Below, piece after piece: positions 17,942 through 27,013 of a stretch of DNA of 64,000 nt. The translations under genes and the position numbers were made by a program. Within the stretch, counting starts at the first letter, position 1. Every line of letters begins with the position of its first letter. The stretch comes from DAITAZ01 sp036824045. Lineage in GTDB: Bacteria; Pseudomonadota; Gammaproteobacteria; Burkholderiales; Rhodocyclaceae. The stretch is taken from positions 62,001 to 126,000 of the forward strand of contig DAITAZ010000004.1 in NCBI GenBank assembly GCA_036824045.1, in the 5' to 3' direction. The notes under the pieces were generated by a model, which saw only the letters and a program-made list of their open reading frames with translations, had not been told where the DNA came from and searched no databases.

Positions 17942-19348
17942 TCAGCCGCCGCTGTCGAGTGCCCGTTTGAGAAAGCTCTCCAGCCGCGGGTCGGTGGTGT
18001 ACGCCACATTGAAACGCAGGCAGCTGCTGGGTTGCATCTGCGGGCGAAAGAGTTTGCCCGGGGCGAGCAGGATTTCCTCCCGGGCGGCCTTGTCGGCCAG
18101 CGGCGCCGTATCCGCCATGCCCGGAACCCGGGTCCAGGCGAACATGCCACCTTTCGGGTCGGTGTACAGCTCCAGTCCGACCCGCTCCAGCATGCGCAGT
18201 CCTTTGGCGGTGCAGGCCTCCAGCCGGGCGTGCATGCGTTCCATGAACTTGCGGTAGTGCCCCTCGATAAGCATGTTGTGAACCAGCCGCTCGTTGAACT
18301 CCGAGGTGGGCAGGGCGGAAAGCAGCTTGATGTCGGCCACGGTATCCGCAATATCCCGCCGCGCGGCCAGATAGCCAACCCGCAGGCAGCCGGAGAGTGT
18401 CTTGGAGAAACTGCCCACGTAGATCACCCGCTCCATCTGGTCGAGCGTGGCGAGCCGGGATGTGGCCACGTGCTGGAAATCGGCGTAGGTGTCGTCTTCG
18501 ACGATGGTGAGGTCGTAGCGCTCCGCCAGCTTGAGCACCTGGTGGGCCACCGCCGGGGAGAGGCTGGAGGATGTGGGGTTGTGGAGTACGGAGTGGGTGA
18601 AGAACACCCTTGGCCGATGCTCCAGGATCAAGGCTTCCATCGCCGCGGTGTCCGGTCCGTCCACCGTGCGGGGGACACCGACCAGACGGGCCCCGTGCAG
18701 ACGCAGATTGCCGAAAATCGAGAAATAACCCGGATCGTCCACCAGCACCGCATCGCCGGCCTTGATCAGGAAGCGGGCAGCCAGGTCCAGGGCCTGGGTT
18801 GCGCCCTGGGTCAGGACGATCTGTTCCGGTTTGGCGCCAATGCCCAGTTCCGCCAGCCGGATCTGCAACTGGCGGCGCAGGGGCAGATAGCCCATGGGCG
18901 TGCCGTAGTTGGAGAGCTGGCAGTCGGCATCCCGCGACACCGTCCGGATATGCCGGCGCAAGCCATCCTCGTCCAGCCATTCCCGCGGCAGCCAGCCCAT
19001 GCTCGCCTTGAGCTGGTTGCCGTGGTCGCCGAAGCCCTGTCGCAGCAGCCAGACCACATCGATGGCCCGGTCCAGCGGAGTGGACTCGTCGGGGCTGGAG
19101 GGCTCGGCCTGGGCCGCCACGAAGAAGCCGGAGCCCCGCCGGGAGCGCAGGTAGCCCATGGCCACGAGACGGTCATAAGCCTCGACCACGGTAAAGCGGG
19201 AGACCTGATGCTGCTCGGCAAACACGCGGATGGGCGGCATGCGCATGCCCGGCCGCAGCACCCGGTCCTCCACCTGGGTGCGAACGGCGCTGACGATCTG
19301 GTCGACCAGCGGCAGGTCCAACTCGTTGTTCAGGCTCAGTTGCAGCAC
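17942..19348 (-). CDS. MocR-type transcriptional regulator (GntR helix-turn-helix fused to aminotransferase fold)
   Basis: A 468-residue fusion. Residues about 10-78 form a GntR winged helix (PLVDQIVSAVRTQVEDRVL ... VSRFTVVEAYDRLVAMGYL), and residues about 110-460 an aminotransferase class I fold with the PLP lysine near 316 in GSFSKTLSG. MocR proteins use bound PLP and an amino ligand to regulate genes, often the divergent neighbour. The GTG at 19348 is chosen because AGAGAGG lies 5 bases upstream and the helix-turn-helix begins right after; the longer open frame to 19462 covers the probable operator. The only divergent neighbour is a small lipoprotein gene. It is convergent with mshN. Confidence 0.88.
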   Translation of the reverse strand: MLQLSLNNELDLPLVDQIVSAVRTQVEDRVLRPGMRMPPIRVFAEQHQVSRFTVVEAYDRLVAMGYLRSRRGSGFFVAAQAEPSSPDESTPLDRAIDVVWLLRQGFGDHGNQLKASMGWLPREWLDEDGLRRHIRTVSRDADCQLSNYGTPMGYLPLRRQLQIRLAELGIGAKPEQIVLTQGATQALDLAARFLIKAGDAVLVDDPGYFSIFGNLRLHGARLVGVPRTVDGPDTAAMEALILEHRPRVFFTHSVLHNPTSSSLSPAVAHQVLKLAERYDLTIVEDDTYADFQHVATSRLATLDQMERVIYVGSFSKTLSGCLRVGYLAARRDIADTVADIKLLSALPTSEFNERLVHNMLIEGHYRKFMERMHARLEACTAKGLRMLERVGLELYTDPKGGMFAWTRVPGMADTAPLADKAAREEILLAPGKLFRPQMQPSSCLRFNVAYTTDPRLESFLKRALDSGG

Positions 19349-19363
19349 GGGATGCCTCTCTTT

Positions 19364-19380
19364 ACCAGTGTTGTACTGGT
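19364..19380. promoter_or_regulatory. Inverted repeat, probable MocR operator
   Basis: ACCAGT (19364-19369) and ACTGGT (19375-19380) form a perfect inverted repeat with a 5-base spacer, 16 bases upstream of the GTG of the MocR-type gene. Related ACCGGTACAG (19387-19396) and GTACCTGTA (19419-19427) lie further upstream. MocR regulators usually bind such repeats in the divergent promoter. Position and symmetry support autoregulation; binding is inferred. Confidence 0.55.
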
Positions 19381-19484
19381 GGTTTGACCGGTACAGTTTA
19401 TTTGTTTGCTTGCTTATTGTACCTGTATTGATCAAAAAGTGTCCGGTATTGTCAGGTTTCAATCCTCAATGGCTGGAGACTGAC

Positions 19485-19841
19485 ATGACACGACTGCAAG
19501 CTTGGGGGGCCTGCCTGGCGCTAGGGCTGGTGCTCACCCTGGGGTGTTCGGACGCATCTCACGGACCGCGTGCCAGCGCCGAGTGGCGGCAGAAGGGGAT
19601 CGTCTTTCTTGGCGAGAACGATGGGCGGGTGAAGGTGCTGGGCACGCTTGGCGGCGTCCATAAGCTGGCCGTGCTGCATGCAGCGGAGCGCACCCATGTG
19701 CGCGGGCTGGACTGGGATGAGGCCCGGCAGACATTAAGGGTGTTCGGCAACGATGCGGTGTATGAGTACGTGGCGCCGGACTTTCACCTGTTGCGCCGGG
19801 TCCCCCATCAACCCGGGCTGGCGTCCTCCCGTCCCATGTGA
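19485..19841 (+). CDS. Small predicted lipoprotein of unknown function
   Basis: A 118-residue protein with a signal peptide ending in a lipobox-like LTLGC (Cys21), so probably a lipoprotein. The mature part has short strands (KGIVFLGENDGRVKVLGTLGGVHKLAVLH, about 38-66) and ends with DAVYEYVAPDFHLLRRVPH, resembling a beta-propeller-type repeat fragment. ATG at 19485 follows CTGGAG; the frame extends upstream but only across the MocR control region. It is divergent from the MocR gene and may be its target. No known family was recognised. Confidence 0.65.
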   Translation: MTRLQAWGACLALGLVLTLGCSDASHGPRASAEWRQKGIVFLGENDGRVKVLGTLGGVHKLAVLHAAERTHVRGLDWDEARQTLRVFGNDAVYEYVAPDFHLLRRVPHQPGLASSRPM

Positions 19842-19941
19842 GTTGTTCCGCCCACGCGCCGCAGCGAGGGCGGAGCGATGGCATGCGGGTGTAACGGCAC
19901 CCGGTCTTTCACTCCCTGCCGACTTTGAGCCTGTGCTCAGC

Positions 19942-19947
19942 TACAAT
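19942..19947 (+). promoter_or_regulatory. -10-like TACAAT upstream of the PIMT-like gene
   Basis: TACAAT flanked by GC and AGC, 72 bases before the ATG at 20020. The upstream -35 position is poor. A second AT-rich hexamer TATAAG follows at 19977. Confidence 0.3.
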
Positions 19948-20019
19948 AGCCGGCTTTATCGGTCAAGCCACTTCTGTATAAGGGTGTGCTAATATTCAAA
20001 CGGGTACAGGGAAGGCACC

Positions 20020-20673
20020 ATGAATTTCGAACAGGCGCGTTTCAACATGGTCGAGCAGCAGGTCCGGCCGTGGGATGTTCTCGATCAGGACATCCTGGAT
20101 CTGATGATGTCGGTCAAGCGGGAGGAGTTCGTCCCCGAGGCATACCGCAGGCTGGCGCTGGCCGAGGTGGAGATTCCCCTGGGCCATGGTCAGGTCATGC
20201 TCAAGCCCGTTATCGAGGGCAAGGTGCTGCAGGTGGTTCAGGTGCGCAAGACGGACAAGGTGCTGGAGATCGGCGCCGGTTCCGGCTACATGGCGGCCCT
20301 GCTGGCCGGCCTCGCCGAGCAGGTGACCTCCGTTGAGATCGTGCCCGAACTCGCCGCCGCGGCACGTGCCAACCTGGAGCGCGCCGAGGTGGATAACGCC
20401 ATGGTGATCCAGGGCGACGGCATGCAGGGATGGGCCAATAACGCGCCTTACGACCTGATCGTGTTGTCCGGTTCGACGCCGGTGTTGCCCCAGGCGCTGT
20501 TGCAGCAGCTCAAACCGGGCGGCCGTCTGTTCGCCTTTGTGGGCGAGGCGCCGCTGATGGAAGCCCAGCTTGTCACCTGCACTGCGGCAGGCGTCTTCAA
20601 GACGACTACCGTTTTCGAAACCATTGCACCCGTCCTGGCCAATGTTCCGCAGCCGGAACGCTTCAGATTCTGA
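20020..20673 (+). CDS. Protein-L-isoaspartate O-methyltransferase-like protein
   Basis: A 217-residue class I methyltransferase. Seen: the SAM-binding motif VLEIGAGSGYMAALLA (81-96), the acidic SVEIVPEL (about 104-111) and a PCMT-like C-terminus. The family repairs isoaspartyl residues. However, the loop that is GQTISQP in E. coli PIMT reads GQVMLKP here (57-63), losing the Thr-Ile-Ser that contacts the isoaspartyl substrate, so repair activity is uncertain. It is followed by a rhodanese gene and tolC, an order seen in betaproteobacteria. The start is preceded by GGGAAGG. Confidence 0.8.
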   Translation: MNFEQARFNMVEQQVRPWDVLDQDILDLMMSVKREEFVPEAYRRLALAEVEIPLGHGQVMLKPVIEGKVLQVVQVRKTDKVLEIGAGSGYMAALLAGLAEQVTSVEIVPELAAAARANLERAEVDNAMVIQGDGMQGWANNAPYDLIVLSGSTPVLPQALLQQLKPGGRLFAFVGEAPLMEAQLVTCTAAGVFKTTTVFETIAPVLANVPQPERFRF

Positions 20674-20744
20674 CCCCCGTGCGGGGCGCGGCCGGGTCTG
20701 AAGGCCAGCGAAGGGGGTGCCAAGCAATCAGGAGAGTGAGTCCC

Positions 20745-21068
20745 ATGCAGCAGATTACTGCCCCCGAACTGGCCCAGTGGCTTGGCGACGCCGGGCGGGA
20801 GAGCCCGTTGCTCCTGGATGTGCGGGAGCCGGGGGAGTTTGCCATCGGGCACATCGCGCAGGCGCAGCTCGTGCCGATGCGCACCATCCCCGCCCGCTTC
20901 CAGGATCTGAACCCGGAAGCCCAGATCGTCTGCATCTGCCATCACGGCGCCCGCAGTTATCAGGTCGCAATGTTCCTGGAACACCAGGGTTTCTCGCGGG
21001 TGTTCAACTTGTCCGGCGGGATGCATGCCTGGTCCACGCAGGTCGATCCTTCGATCCCAACTTATTGA
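20745..21068 (+). CDS. Single-domain rhodanese-like sulfurtransferase
   Basis: A 107-residue single rhodanese domain. Seen: LLLDVREPGEFAIGHI (22-37) and the active loop starting at Cys65 in CHHGARS, followed by the family helix SYQVAMFLEHQGFSRVFNLSGGMHAW. Rhodaneses move sulfane sulfur to thiols or cyanide; the physiological acceptor is unknown. No signal peptide, so cytoplasmic. ATG at 20745 follows GGAGAG. It lies between the PIMT-like gene and tolC in the same direction. Confidence 0.9.
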   Translation: MQQITAPELAQWLGDAGRESPLLLDVREPGEFAIGHIAQAQLVPMRTIPARFQDLNPEAQIVCICHHGARSYQVAMFLEHQGFSRVFNLSGGMHAWSTQVDPSIPTY

Positions 21069-21209
21069 CGGGAAACAGGGTGCCTGGCGTGTCGATGCGA
21101 GGCCGGCCTTCAGCTTTGAGGATTCCGGCCGAAAATCAGGGAGCCGTTACGTCGTTCGGCAGGCCCGCCACGGGGCGTCGATATCGTGTTCTGTAATCAG
21201 GAGAGGGGT

Positions 21210-22529
21210 ATGAAGCGCATTTTGTCTTTGGCTCTGGCGGCATGTTTTTCCGGCCCGGTCTGCTCGGCCGATCTGCTGCAGGTCTACACCGATGCGCTGG
21301 CCAACGATCCGCAGTTTGCTGCCGCGCGCGCGCAGCTCACCGCCACCGAGGAGCGGGTGCCCCAGGCCCGGGCGGGCTTGCTGCCCAGCCTCACCGCGTC
21401 GGCCAACACCAACTGGAATGACAGCGATTTGCGGCTCTCCAACGGCAGCCCCACCATTAGCCGCCAGTACAACAGCAATGGTTATTCCATCAACCTTTCC
21501 CAACCGGTGTTCCGCGTTCAGAACTGGGTGCAGTTCGACCAGGCCAAGCTGCAATACGCCCAAGGCCTGGCCCAGTTCGAGCAGGCCCGGCAGGACCTGA
21601 TCGTACGGGCCGCGCAGGCTTACTTCGACGTCAAGGTGGCCGAGGAGGCTCTGGCGGCAGCTCAGGCCCAGAAAGCGGCCACTTCCGAGCAACTGGCCCA
21701 GGCCAAGCGCAATTTCGAGGTGGGGACCTCCACGATCGTGGATACCCACGAAGCCCAGGCCCGCTTTGACTTGGTCACGGCGCAGGAAATTGCCGCCCAG
21801 AGCGATCTGGACGTGAAACGTCAGTTTCTGGTCCAACTTACCGGCAAGGATCAAGGCGCGCTCAAGGGGTTGAAGGGCCAGGCCAGTCTGGAGCGCCCCG
21901 CGCCAGAAGACATCAACCAGTGGGCGAGCGCCGCCGAGAAAGGCAGCCCTCAGGTCAAAGCGCAGGAGGCCGCACTCGAATCGGCCAGCCGCGAGATCGA
22001 CCGCGCTCGCGCCGGGCACTATCCCACCCTCGATCTGGTGGCGAGCTACGGCAAGAATGTGCAGCACTACAACTTCGCCAGCGGGTTGGGCACGGACACC
22101 CGCTCCGGTGTGGTGGGCCTGCAACTGGCCGTACCCCTTTACCAGGGCGGTGCGGTCAATGCCCGCCAGCGGGAAGTGGTTGCCTTGCGGGAAAAGGCCC
22201 GCAGCGAACTGGAGAACGCCCGCCGGACCGCTGCCCAGAGCGCGCGCCAGTCTTATCTCGGGGTGCTCAACGGGGTGGCCCAGGTCAAGGCGCTGGAAGC
22301 AGGCTTGATTTCCAGCCAGAGCGCGCTGGATTCGAACAAGCTGGGGTACGAGGTTGGCGTCCGGATCAACATCGACGTCCTCAATGCCCAGCAGCAGCTC
22401 TACGGCACCCGTCGTGACCTGGCCAAGGCCCGTTACGACACGCTCCTGGCCCAGCTCCGGCTCAAGGCGGCCACTGGCAGCCTCACCGAGCAGGACGTCA
22501 AGCAGATCAACGCCTTGCTCGAACCCTGA
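21210..22529 (+). CDS. tolC: TolC-type outer-membrane efflux channel
   Basis: A 439-residue outer-membrane factor. Seen: a signal peptide with cleavage near Ala20 (PVCSA-DLLQVYTDAL), two internally repeated helical halves each starting with strand-forming segments, coiled-coil helices rich in Ala/Gln, and the family motif YEVGVRINIDVLNAQQQLY (about 384-402). TolC trimers form the exit duct for tripartite efflux pumps and type I secretion; no inner-membrane pump gene is adjacent. AGGAGAGG precedes the ATG at 21210. It is convergent with waaA, with a GC hairpin between. Confidence 0.94.
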   Translation: MKRILSLALAACFSGPVCSADLLQVYTDALANDPQFAAARAQLTATEERVPQARAGLLPSLTASANTNWNDSDLRLSNGSPTISRQYNSNGYSINLSQPVFRVQNWVQFDQAKLQYAQGLAQFEQARQDLIVRAAQAYFDVKVAEEALAAAQAQKAATSEQLAQAKRNFEVGTSTIVDTHEAQARFDLVTAQEIAAQSDLDVKRQFLVQLTGKDQGALKGLKGQASLERPAPEDINQWASAAEKGSPQVKAQEAALESASREIDRARAGHYPTLDLVASYGKNVQHYNFASGLGTDTRSGVVGLQLAVPLYQGGAVNARQREVVALREKARSELENARRTAAQSARQSYLGVLNGVAQVKALEAGLISSQSALDSNKLGYEVGVRINIDVLNAQQQLYGTRRDLAKARYDTLLAQLRLKAATGSLTEQDVKQINALLEP

Positions 22530-22600
22530 GAGGGCTCATCCCCCTGCCGCGTGGGCGATGGCGCCGGTCTTGCCCTCGCCCCCGGCTTCGCGGGGTGATC

Positions 22601-22625
22601 GGCGCGGTGTTCTGCCGCGCCGCCC
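22601..22625 (+). terminator. Hairpin after tolC, probable terminator
   Basis: Perfect 7-base arms GGCGCGG (22601-22607) and CCGCGCC (22615-22621) with a 7-base loop, between the convergent tolC and waaA stops, followed a few bases later by four T (22628-22631). The T run is short and offset, so termination strength is uncertain. Confidence 0.5.
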
Positions 22626-22630
22626 TGTTT

Positions 22631-23899
22631 TCAGGCGCGAGGTATGGGATACAGCGTTTGCACCAGCGCAAGGGTGCGCGCGGTTGCGCCCCGGTGTCGA
22701 TCGCTGAACGCGCGCCCGGCGTCGCCCATGGCTTGACGGGCGGGGGCGTTTGACAGCAACGCCAGGGCGCGGGTGATGACCGCTTCCGCATCCTCCACAC
22801 GTTCGGCGGCGCCGGCTGCCGTGGCCTCCGCCGACGCTGCGGCAAAGTTGAAAGTGTGCGGGCCGATCAGCACCGGCACGCCCTGGGCACAGGCTTCAAT
22901 CAGGTTCTGCCCACCCAGGGGGAGCAGGCTTCCCCCCACGAAGGCCACATCTGCAACCCGGTAGTACGCCGCCATTTCCCCCATGCTGTCACCCAGCCAG
23001 ACCCGGGTACTGGCCTGTACCGGTCCGCCTTCGCTGCGCCGTTGCAGTGGCAAACCCTGGCGGGTGGCCAAAGCGGCCACTTCGTCGAAGCGCTGGGGGT
23101 GACGAGGGACCAGCAGCAACAGGCATGCCGGCGGGGCGAGGCGCGCGAAGGCCGTCAGGAGTGGCGCTTCTTCGCCTTCTCGAGTACTGGCCGCCAGCAG
23201 GACAGGTCGCGGCCCGATCTGCTGGCGGAAGTTGTCCCCCAGGAGCAGGGCTGCCGGCGGGATGCTCACATCAAATTTGATGTTGCCCACCACGTGGGGT
23301 TGCGGAGCGCCCAGCTCGCCCAGGCGGGTGGCATCATCTTCGGTCTGGGCGGCGACGGCACTCAACTGCCCCAGGGCGGGCATGGCCAGGGCGCTCAGGC
23401 GCCGGTAACCCCGTGCCGAGCGTTCGGAGAGCCGGGCGTTTGCCAGCAACAGGGGGACGCGCTGTTGGTGACATGCCACGATCAGATTGGGCCATAGCTC
23501 GGTTTCCATGAGGATGCCGAGGCGGGGCTGCCAGTGACGCAAGAAGGCTCGAGTGGCGAAGGGGAGGTCGTAAGGCAGGTAGGCGCGGGCAACGCGGCTT
23601 CCCCACAGGCTTTCGGAGGTGTCCCGGCCAGTGGGGGTCATATGGGTGATGAGGAGCCGGTGGCCGGGATAGGTGCGCAGGAGTTGCTCCACCAGAGGCT
23701 GGGCGGCGCGGGTCTCGCCCACGGAAACCGCGTGTATCCAGATCAGGGGGCGGCTGTCAGCGCAGGCGTAACGCCCGAAGCGCTCCCCCAAGTGTCGCAG
23801 GTATTCCGGCTGCAGGCGGGCACGCCAGATCAGACGGGCGAGCACCACGGGCAGCAACAGCAGCCAGCCGATGGAATAGCAGGCGCGGGCGATGTTCAT
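22631..23899 (-). CDS. waaA: 3-deoxy-D-manno-octulosonic acid (Kdo) transferase
   Basis: A 422-residue GT30 enzyme that adds Kdo from CMP-Kdo to lipid IVA at the cytoplasmic face of the inner membrane. Seen: an N-terminal membrane anchor (about 6-24), the conserved IHAVSVGETRAAQPL with catalytic Glu62, THMTPTGRDT, ETELWPN and the C-terminal donor-binding GGSLLPLGGQNLIEACAQGVPVL. The ATG at 23899 is chosen over the longer frame to 24031 because it starts the anchor and overlaps the waaC stop by ATGA, indicating coupled translation. Confidence 0.96.
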   Translation of the reverse strand: MNIARACYSIGWLLLLPVVLARLIWRARLQPEYLRHLGERFGRYACADSRPLIWIHAVSVGETRAAQPLVEQLLRTYPGHRLLITHMTPTGRDTSESLWGSRVARAYLPYDLPFATRAFLRHWQPRLGILMETELWPNLIVACHQQRVPLLLANARLSERSARGYRRLSALAMPALGQLSAVAAQTEDDATRLGELGAPQPHVVGNIKFDVSIPPAALLLGDNFRQQIGPRPVLLAASTREGEEAPLLTAFARLAPPACLLLLVPRHPQRFDEVAALATRQGLPLQRRSEGGPVQASTRVWLGDSMGEMAAYYRVADVAFVGGSLLPLGGQNLIEACAQGVPVLIGPHTFNFAAASAEATAAGAAERVEDAEAVITRALALLSNAPARQAMGDAGRAFSDRHRGATARTLALVQTLYPIPRA

Positions 23900-24879
23900 G
23901 GAGTGGCCTCTTCCAGGAGCGCTTCCGCCGCGGTACGGGCAAGGAAAAGGCTCGGGGGGGCGCCGGCTGCGCCGAGGTTGCGGTAGGGCGTGGTCGCCAG
24001 TACGCCCGTCAGTTCGGGCACGCTGGCGCAATAGATGGCCAGGGTGGGGGTGCCGACCGCGGCAGCCAGGTGGGTAAGGCCCGTATCCACGCCGACCGCC
24101 AGACGGGCCCCCGACAGCAGGGCCGCCAGGTGCGGAAGGCCGAGGGGCGGTACGGCGATGGCGTCTGGTATGCCCGAGGCCAGGCGTTGCGCCCGTGCCC
24201 GTTCCACGGCGCTACCGCCGGGCAGGAGGGCGCGCAGGCCTTGCGCGTGCAGCCAGCGCCCCAGCGCAAGCCAGTCCGATTCGGGCCACAATTTGTCGTC
24301 CCGGCTGGTAGCGGTGAGCAGTACGCAGTAGGGACCAGGGGGCAGCCAGTCGGCATCCAGCGCGGGTGGGCGAAGACCATAGTTGAGTCGCCCCTCGGGG
24401 GGGTAACCAACTGCCGCTGCAGCCAGCCAGCGGTTGCGTTCCACCGCGTGCACATTCCGGGGGATGACGTAGGTGGTGTCGTAGAAGCGCGCGGCGATGG
24501 GCTCCCGGGCAGCGGCAGCGGCGTATCCGGCGTGGGGGCCGCGGGCTAGCCGCGCAAGGAGAGCGCTTTTCAGCAAACCCTGGCTGTCCAACACCAGATC
24601 ATAGTGGCGGGAGGCCAGTTTCCGCCTCAACCGGGCGATTTCAACCCAGGTTTCCCGGGCCAGAAGGCGCTTGCGCCAGCGGCGAATCGCGACCGGGATC
24701 ACCTCGGATACCGCCGGGTGGAGACGTGGAATGTGCTCGAAGCTTTCCTCCACCAGCCAATCGATCCGGCATCCAGGCAGGTGGCGGTGAATGTCGGTGG
24801 CAACGGGCAGATTGTGAATCACGTCACCCAGCGACGAAGTCTTCACCAGTAATATCGACCTGATTTCGGGGGCAGCCAT
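23896..24879 (-). CDS. waaC: Lipopolysaccharide heptosyltransferase I
   Basis: A 327-residue GT9 enzyme adding the first L-glycero-D-manno-heptose to Kdo of the LPS inner core from ADP-heptose. Seen: N-terminal ILLVKTSSLGDVIHNLPV (9-26), the acceptor region WLVEESFEHIPRLHP, and the donor-side VGVDTGLTHLAAAVGTPTLAIY (about 265-286). It overlaps waaA by four bases, forming a two-gene inner-core operon divergent from the core glycosyltransferase at 25100. Confidence 0.94.
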   Translation of the reverse strand: MAAPEIRSILLVKTSSLGDVIHNLPVATDIHRHLPGCRIDWLVEESFEHIPRLHPAVSEVIPVAIRRWRKRLLARETWVEIARLRRKLASRHYDLVLDSQGLLKSALLARLARGPHAGYAAAAAREPIAARFYDTTYVIPRNVHAVERNRWLAAAAVGYPPEGRLNYGLRPPALDADWLPPGPYCVLLTATSRDDKLWPESDWLALGRWLHAQGLRALLPGGSAVERARAQRLASGIPDAIAVPPLGLPHLAALLSGARLAVGVDTGLTHLAAAVGTPTLAIYCASVPELTGVLATTPYRNLGAAGAPPSLFLARTAAEALLEEATP

Positions 24880-25086
24880 GGTGATTCGTCAGCCGGAAGA
24901 AGACGGGCGGCAATGCCGCGACGCGGTAAAATCCCATAAAAGCAGGGGCGAAACCGGCTCACCATGCCTTGCGCAAAGCAGGTGGGCGGGCCTTGAACCC
25001 GGCGTGAGCGGATAAGCCTGGCAGCGGGTAGGGGGCATTCTCATGCGCGCTGCTCAGGTATACCAGCCCAGCAACCCGGCCGCGAT

Positions 25087-25092
25087 TATATA
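25087..25092 (+). promoter_or_regulatory. -10-like TATATA immediately upstream of the core glycosyltransferase
   Basis: TATATA (also read as TATAGA at 25089) ends 7 bases before the ATG at 25100, so a transcript from it would be nearly leaderless. A second candidate, TAAAAT at 24927-24932, lies further upstream. No strong -35 box for either. Confidence 0.35.
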
Positions 25093-25099
25093 GATTCCC

Positions 25100-25861
25100 A
25101 TGTCCCACCTGCCGTTTTCGGTTGCCATCATCACGCTCAACTGCGCCGCGCCGCTGGCGGAGTGCCTTAAGTCCGTGGGGTTTGCCGACGATATCCTGGT
25201 GGTGGACTCGGGCAGTACCGATGGCACGATCGACGTGGCCTTGGCGCACGGCGCGCGCGTTGTGCAGAAAGCCTGGCAGGGGTTCGGGCCGCAAAAGCAG
25301 TTCGCCGTGGAGGCTGCTCGGCACGACTGGGTGCTGTGCCTGGATTCGGATGAGCGTGTATCGCCCGAGCTGGCGGAATCCATTCGGCAGACGCTCGTCG
25401 GTTTGCCGGAGCGCAATGCGTACGAATTCGCCCGATGTAACCGCTTTCTCGGGCGGTACCTGCGTCATGGGGAAGGGTATCCTGACCTCAGTTTGCGCTT
25501 GTTTGACCGTCGGTTTGCCCGATGGTCGGATGACCAGGTGCACGAAAAAGTGATCACGCTGGGTGAGGTTGGGCGGTTGGAGGGGGATTTGCTGCACGAC
25601 TCGGCTGAGACGCTCCAGTCGTATCTGGCCAAGCAGAACCGTTACACCAGCCTGGCTGCCCAGGCGCTGCTCGATCAGGGGCGGGAGGTTTCAGTGGCCA
25701 AGATCGTGCTGAGCCCATTGTTTCGTTTCATCAAGTTCTATCTGGTTCGGCGGGGGTTTCTTGACGGATTGCCTGGGTTCATTCATATCGCGATCGGCTG
25801 TTTCAACAGCTTTGCCAAGTATGCCAAGGCCTACGAGTTGTCCAACCGCTTGCGGGGATGA
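25100..25861 (+). CDS. Core LPS glycosyltransferase, family 2 (WaaE/KdtX-like)
   Basis: A 253-residue GT2 enzyme. Seen: the N-terminal VAIITLNCAAPLAECLKSV, the nucleotide site VVDSGSTDGT (35-44), the metal DxD as LDSDE (81-85), and the WaaE-type features RCNRFLGRYLRHGEGYPDLSLRLF and WSDDQVHEKV. WaaE/KdtX-like enzymes add glucose (or another hexose) to inner-core heptose; the sugar here is inferred from the family. It is divergent from waaC/waaA and leads the O-antigen region. Very little or no leader separates its likely promoter from the ATG. Confidence 0.88.
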   Translation: MSHLPFSVAIITLNCAAPLAECLKSVGFADDILVVDSGSTDGTIDVALAHGARVVQKAWQGFGPQKQFAVEAARHDWVLCLDSDERVSPELAESIRQTLVGLPERNAYEFARCNRFLGRYLRHGEGYPDLSLRLFDRRFARWSDDQVHEKVITLGEVGRLEGDLLHDSAETLQSYLAKQNRYTSLAAQALLDQGREVSVAKIVLSPLFRFIKFYLVRRGFLDGLPGFIHIAIGCFNSFAKYAKAYELSNRLRG

Positions 25862-25923
25862 CGTCGTTGTCTGCTGTGTGGCTTTCCAATCAACCGGGCT
25901 GAACACCCTTTGATTCTCTGACC

Positions 25924-26931
25924 ATGAAAATACTCGTCACCGGCGCAGCCGGGTTCATTGGCATGCACACCGCACTCGTCCTGCTCGCCCGGGGCGACGA
26001 AGTGGTTGGGCTCGACAACCTCAACGACTACTACGATGTTCGGCTCAAGGAGGCTCGCCTTGCCCGCCTTCAGGCGCTGCCGGGTTTCCGCTTCGTGCGC
26101 GGAGACGTGGCGGACCGGGAACTGTTGCCGCGGCTGTTCGCCCGGGAGCGTTTCGACCGGGTGGTGCATCTGGCCGCCCAGGCGGGCGTGCGCTATTCGC
26201 TTGAGAACCCGCATGCCTACGTGGATTCCAACCTGGTCGGATTCATGAACGTTCTGGAAGGGTGCCGCCACAACCAGGTTGAGCATCTGGTCTATGCGTC
26301 CAGTTCGAGCGTGTATGGGGGCAACACGCGGATGCCCTTTTCAGAGCACGACACGGTGGACCATCCCATCAGCCTTTACGCCGCCACCAAGAAAGCCAAT
26401 GAACTGATGGCCCATACCTACAGCCATCTCTACGGGCTGCCCACAACGGGGCTGCGCTTCTTCACGGTTTATGGACCGTGGGGCAGGCCGGACATGGCGC
26501 TCTTCCTGTTTACCAAGGCCATGCTGGAGGGCAGGGCGATCGACGTGTTCAACCATGGCCGGATGCGTCGGGATTTCACCTATGTAGACGACATTGTAGA
26601 GGGCGTGGTGAGGGTGCTGGATCGCCCGGCTAGCGCGGACCCTGCGTTCGATTCCAACGATCCGGATCCTGCCACGTCGAATGCACCCTACAGGGTGTTC
26701 AATATCGGCAATCACCAGCCGGTGGAGTTGATGGACTACATCGGCGCACTGGAGAAGGCGCTGGGCCGTACGGCCGAGAAGAATTATCTGCCCATGCAAG
26801 ATGGCGACGTACCCGCCACCTATGCGGATACGGAGGCGCTCATCGCTGCCACCGGGTTCGGTCCGGCCACACCCGTCACCGAAGGGGTCGGGCGTTTTGT
26901 CGCCTGGTACCGGGAGTACTACCAAGCCTGA
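25924..26931 (+). CDS. NAD-dependent epimerase, UDP-glucuronate 4-epimerase-like
   Basis: A 335-residue short-chain dehydrogenase of the extended epimerase group. Seen: NAD-binding GAAGFIGMH (7-15), [12 protein letters not shown] (about 85-96), a serine run SSSSVYG and catalytic Tyr152/Lys156 in [22 protein letters not shown] and the [24 protein letters not shown] region are typical of UDP-glucuronate 4-epimerases, interconverting UDP-GlcA and UDP-GalA for surface polysaccharide. No UDP-glucose dehydrogenase is in the window to supply UDP-GlcA. A hairpin follows before rmlB. Confidence 0.85.
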   Translation: MKILVTGAAGFIGMHTALVLLARGDEVVGLDNLNDYYDVRLKEARLARLQALPGFRFVRGDVADRELLPRLFARERFDRVVHLAAQAGVRYSLENPHAYVDSNLVGFMNVLEGCRHNQVEHLVYASSSSVYGGNTRMPFSEHDTVDHPISLYAATKKANELMAHTYSHLYGLPTTGLRFFTVYGPWGRPDMALFLFTKAMLEGRAIDVFNHGRMRRDFTYVDDIVEGVVRVLDRPASADPAFDSNDPDPATSNAPYRVFNIGNHQPVELMDYIGALEKALGRTAEKNYLPMQDGDVPATYADTEALIAATGFGPATPVTEGVGRFVAWYREYYQA

Positions 26932-27013
26932 TGCCGGGTCGGAGTGGGCGAGGCAAGCCCTGGTTTGCGTCGTCTGCCACGCAAATCGGTAACTTTCTGC
27001 TGTCAGGCCGGTG

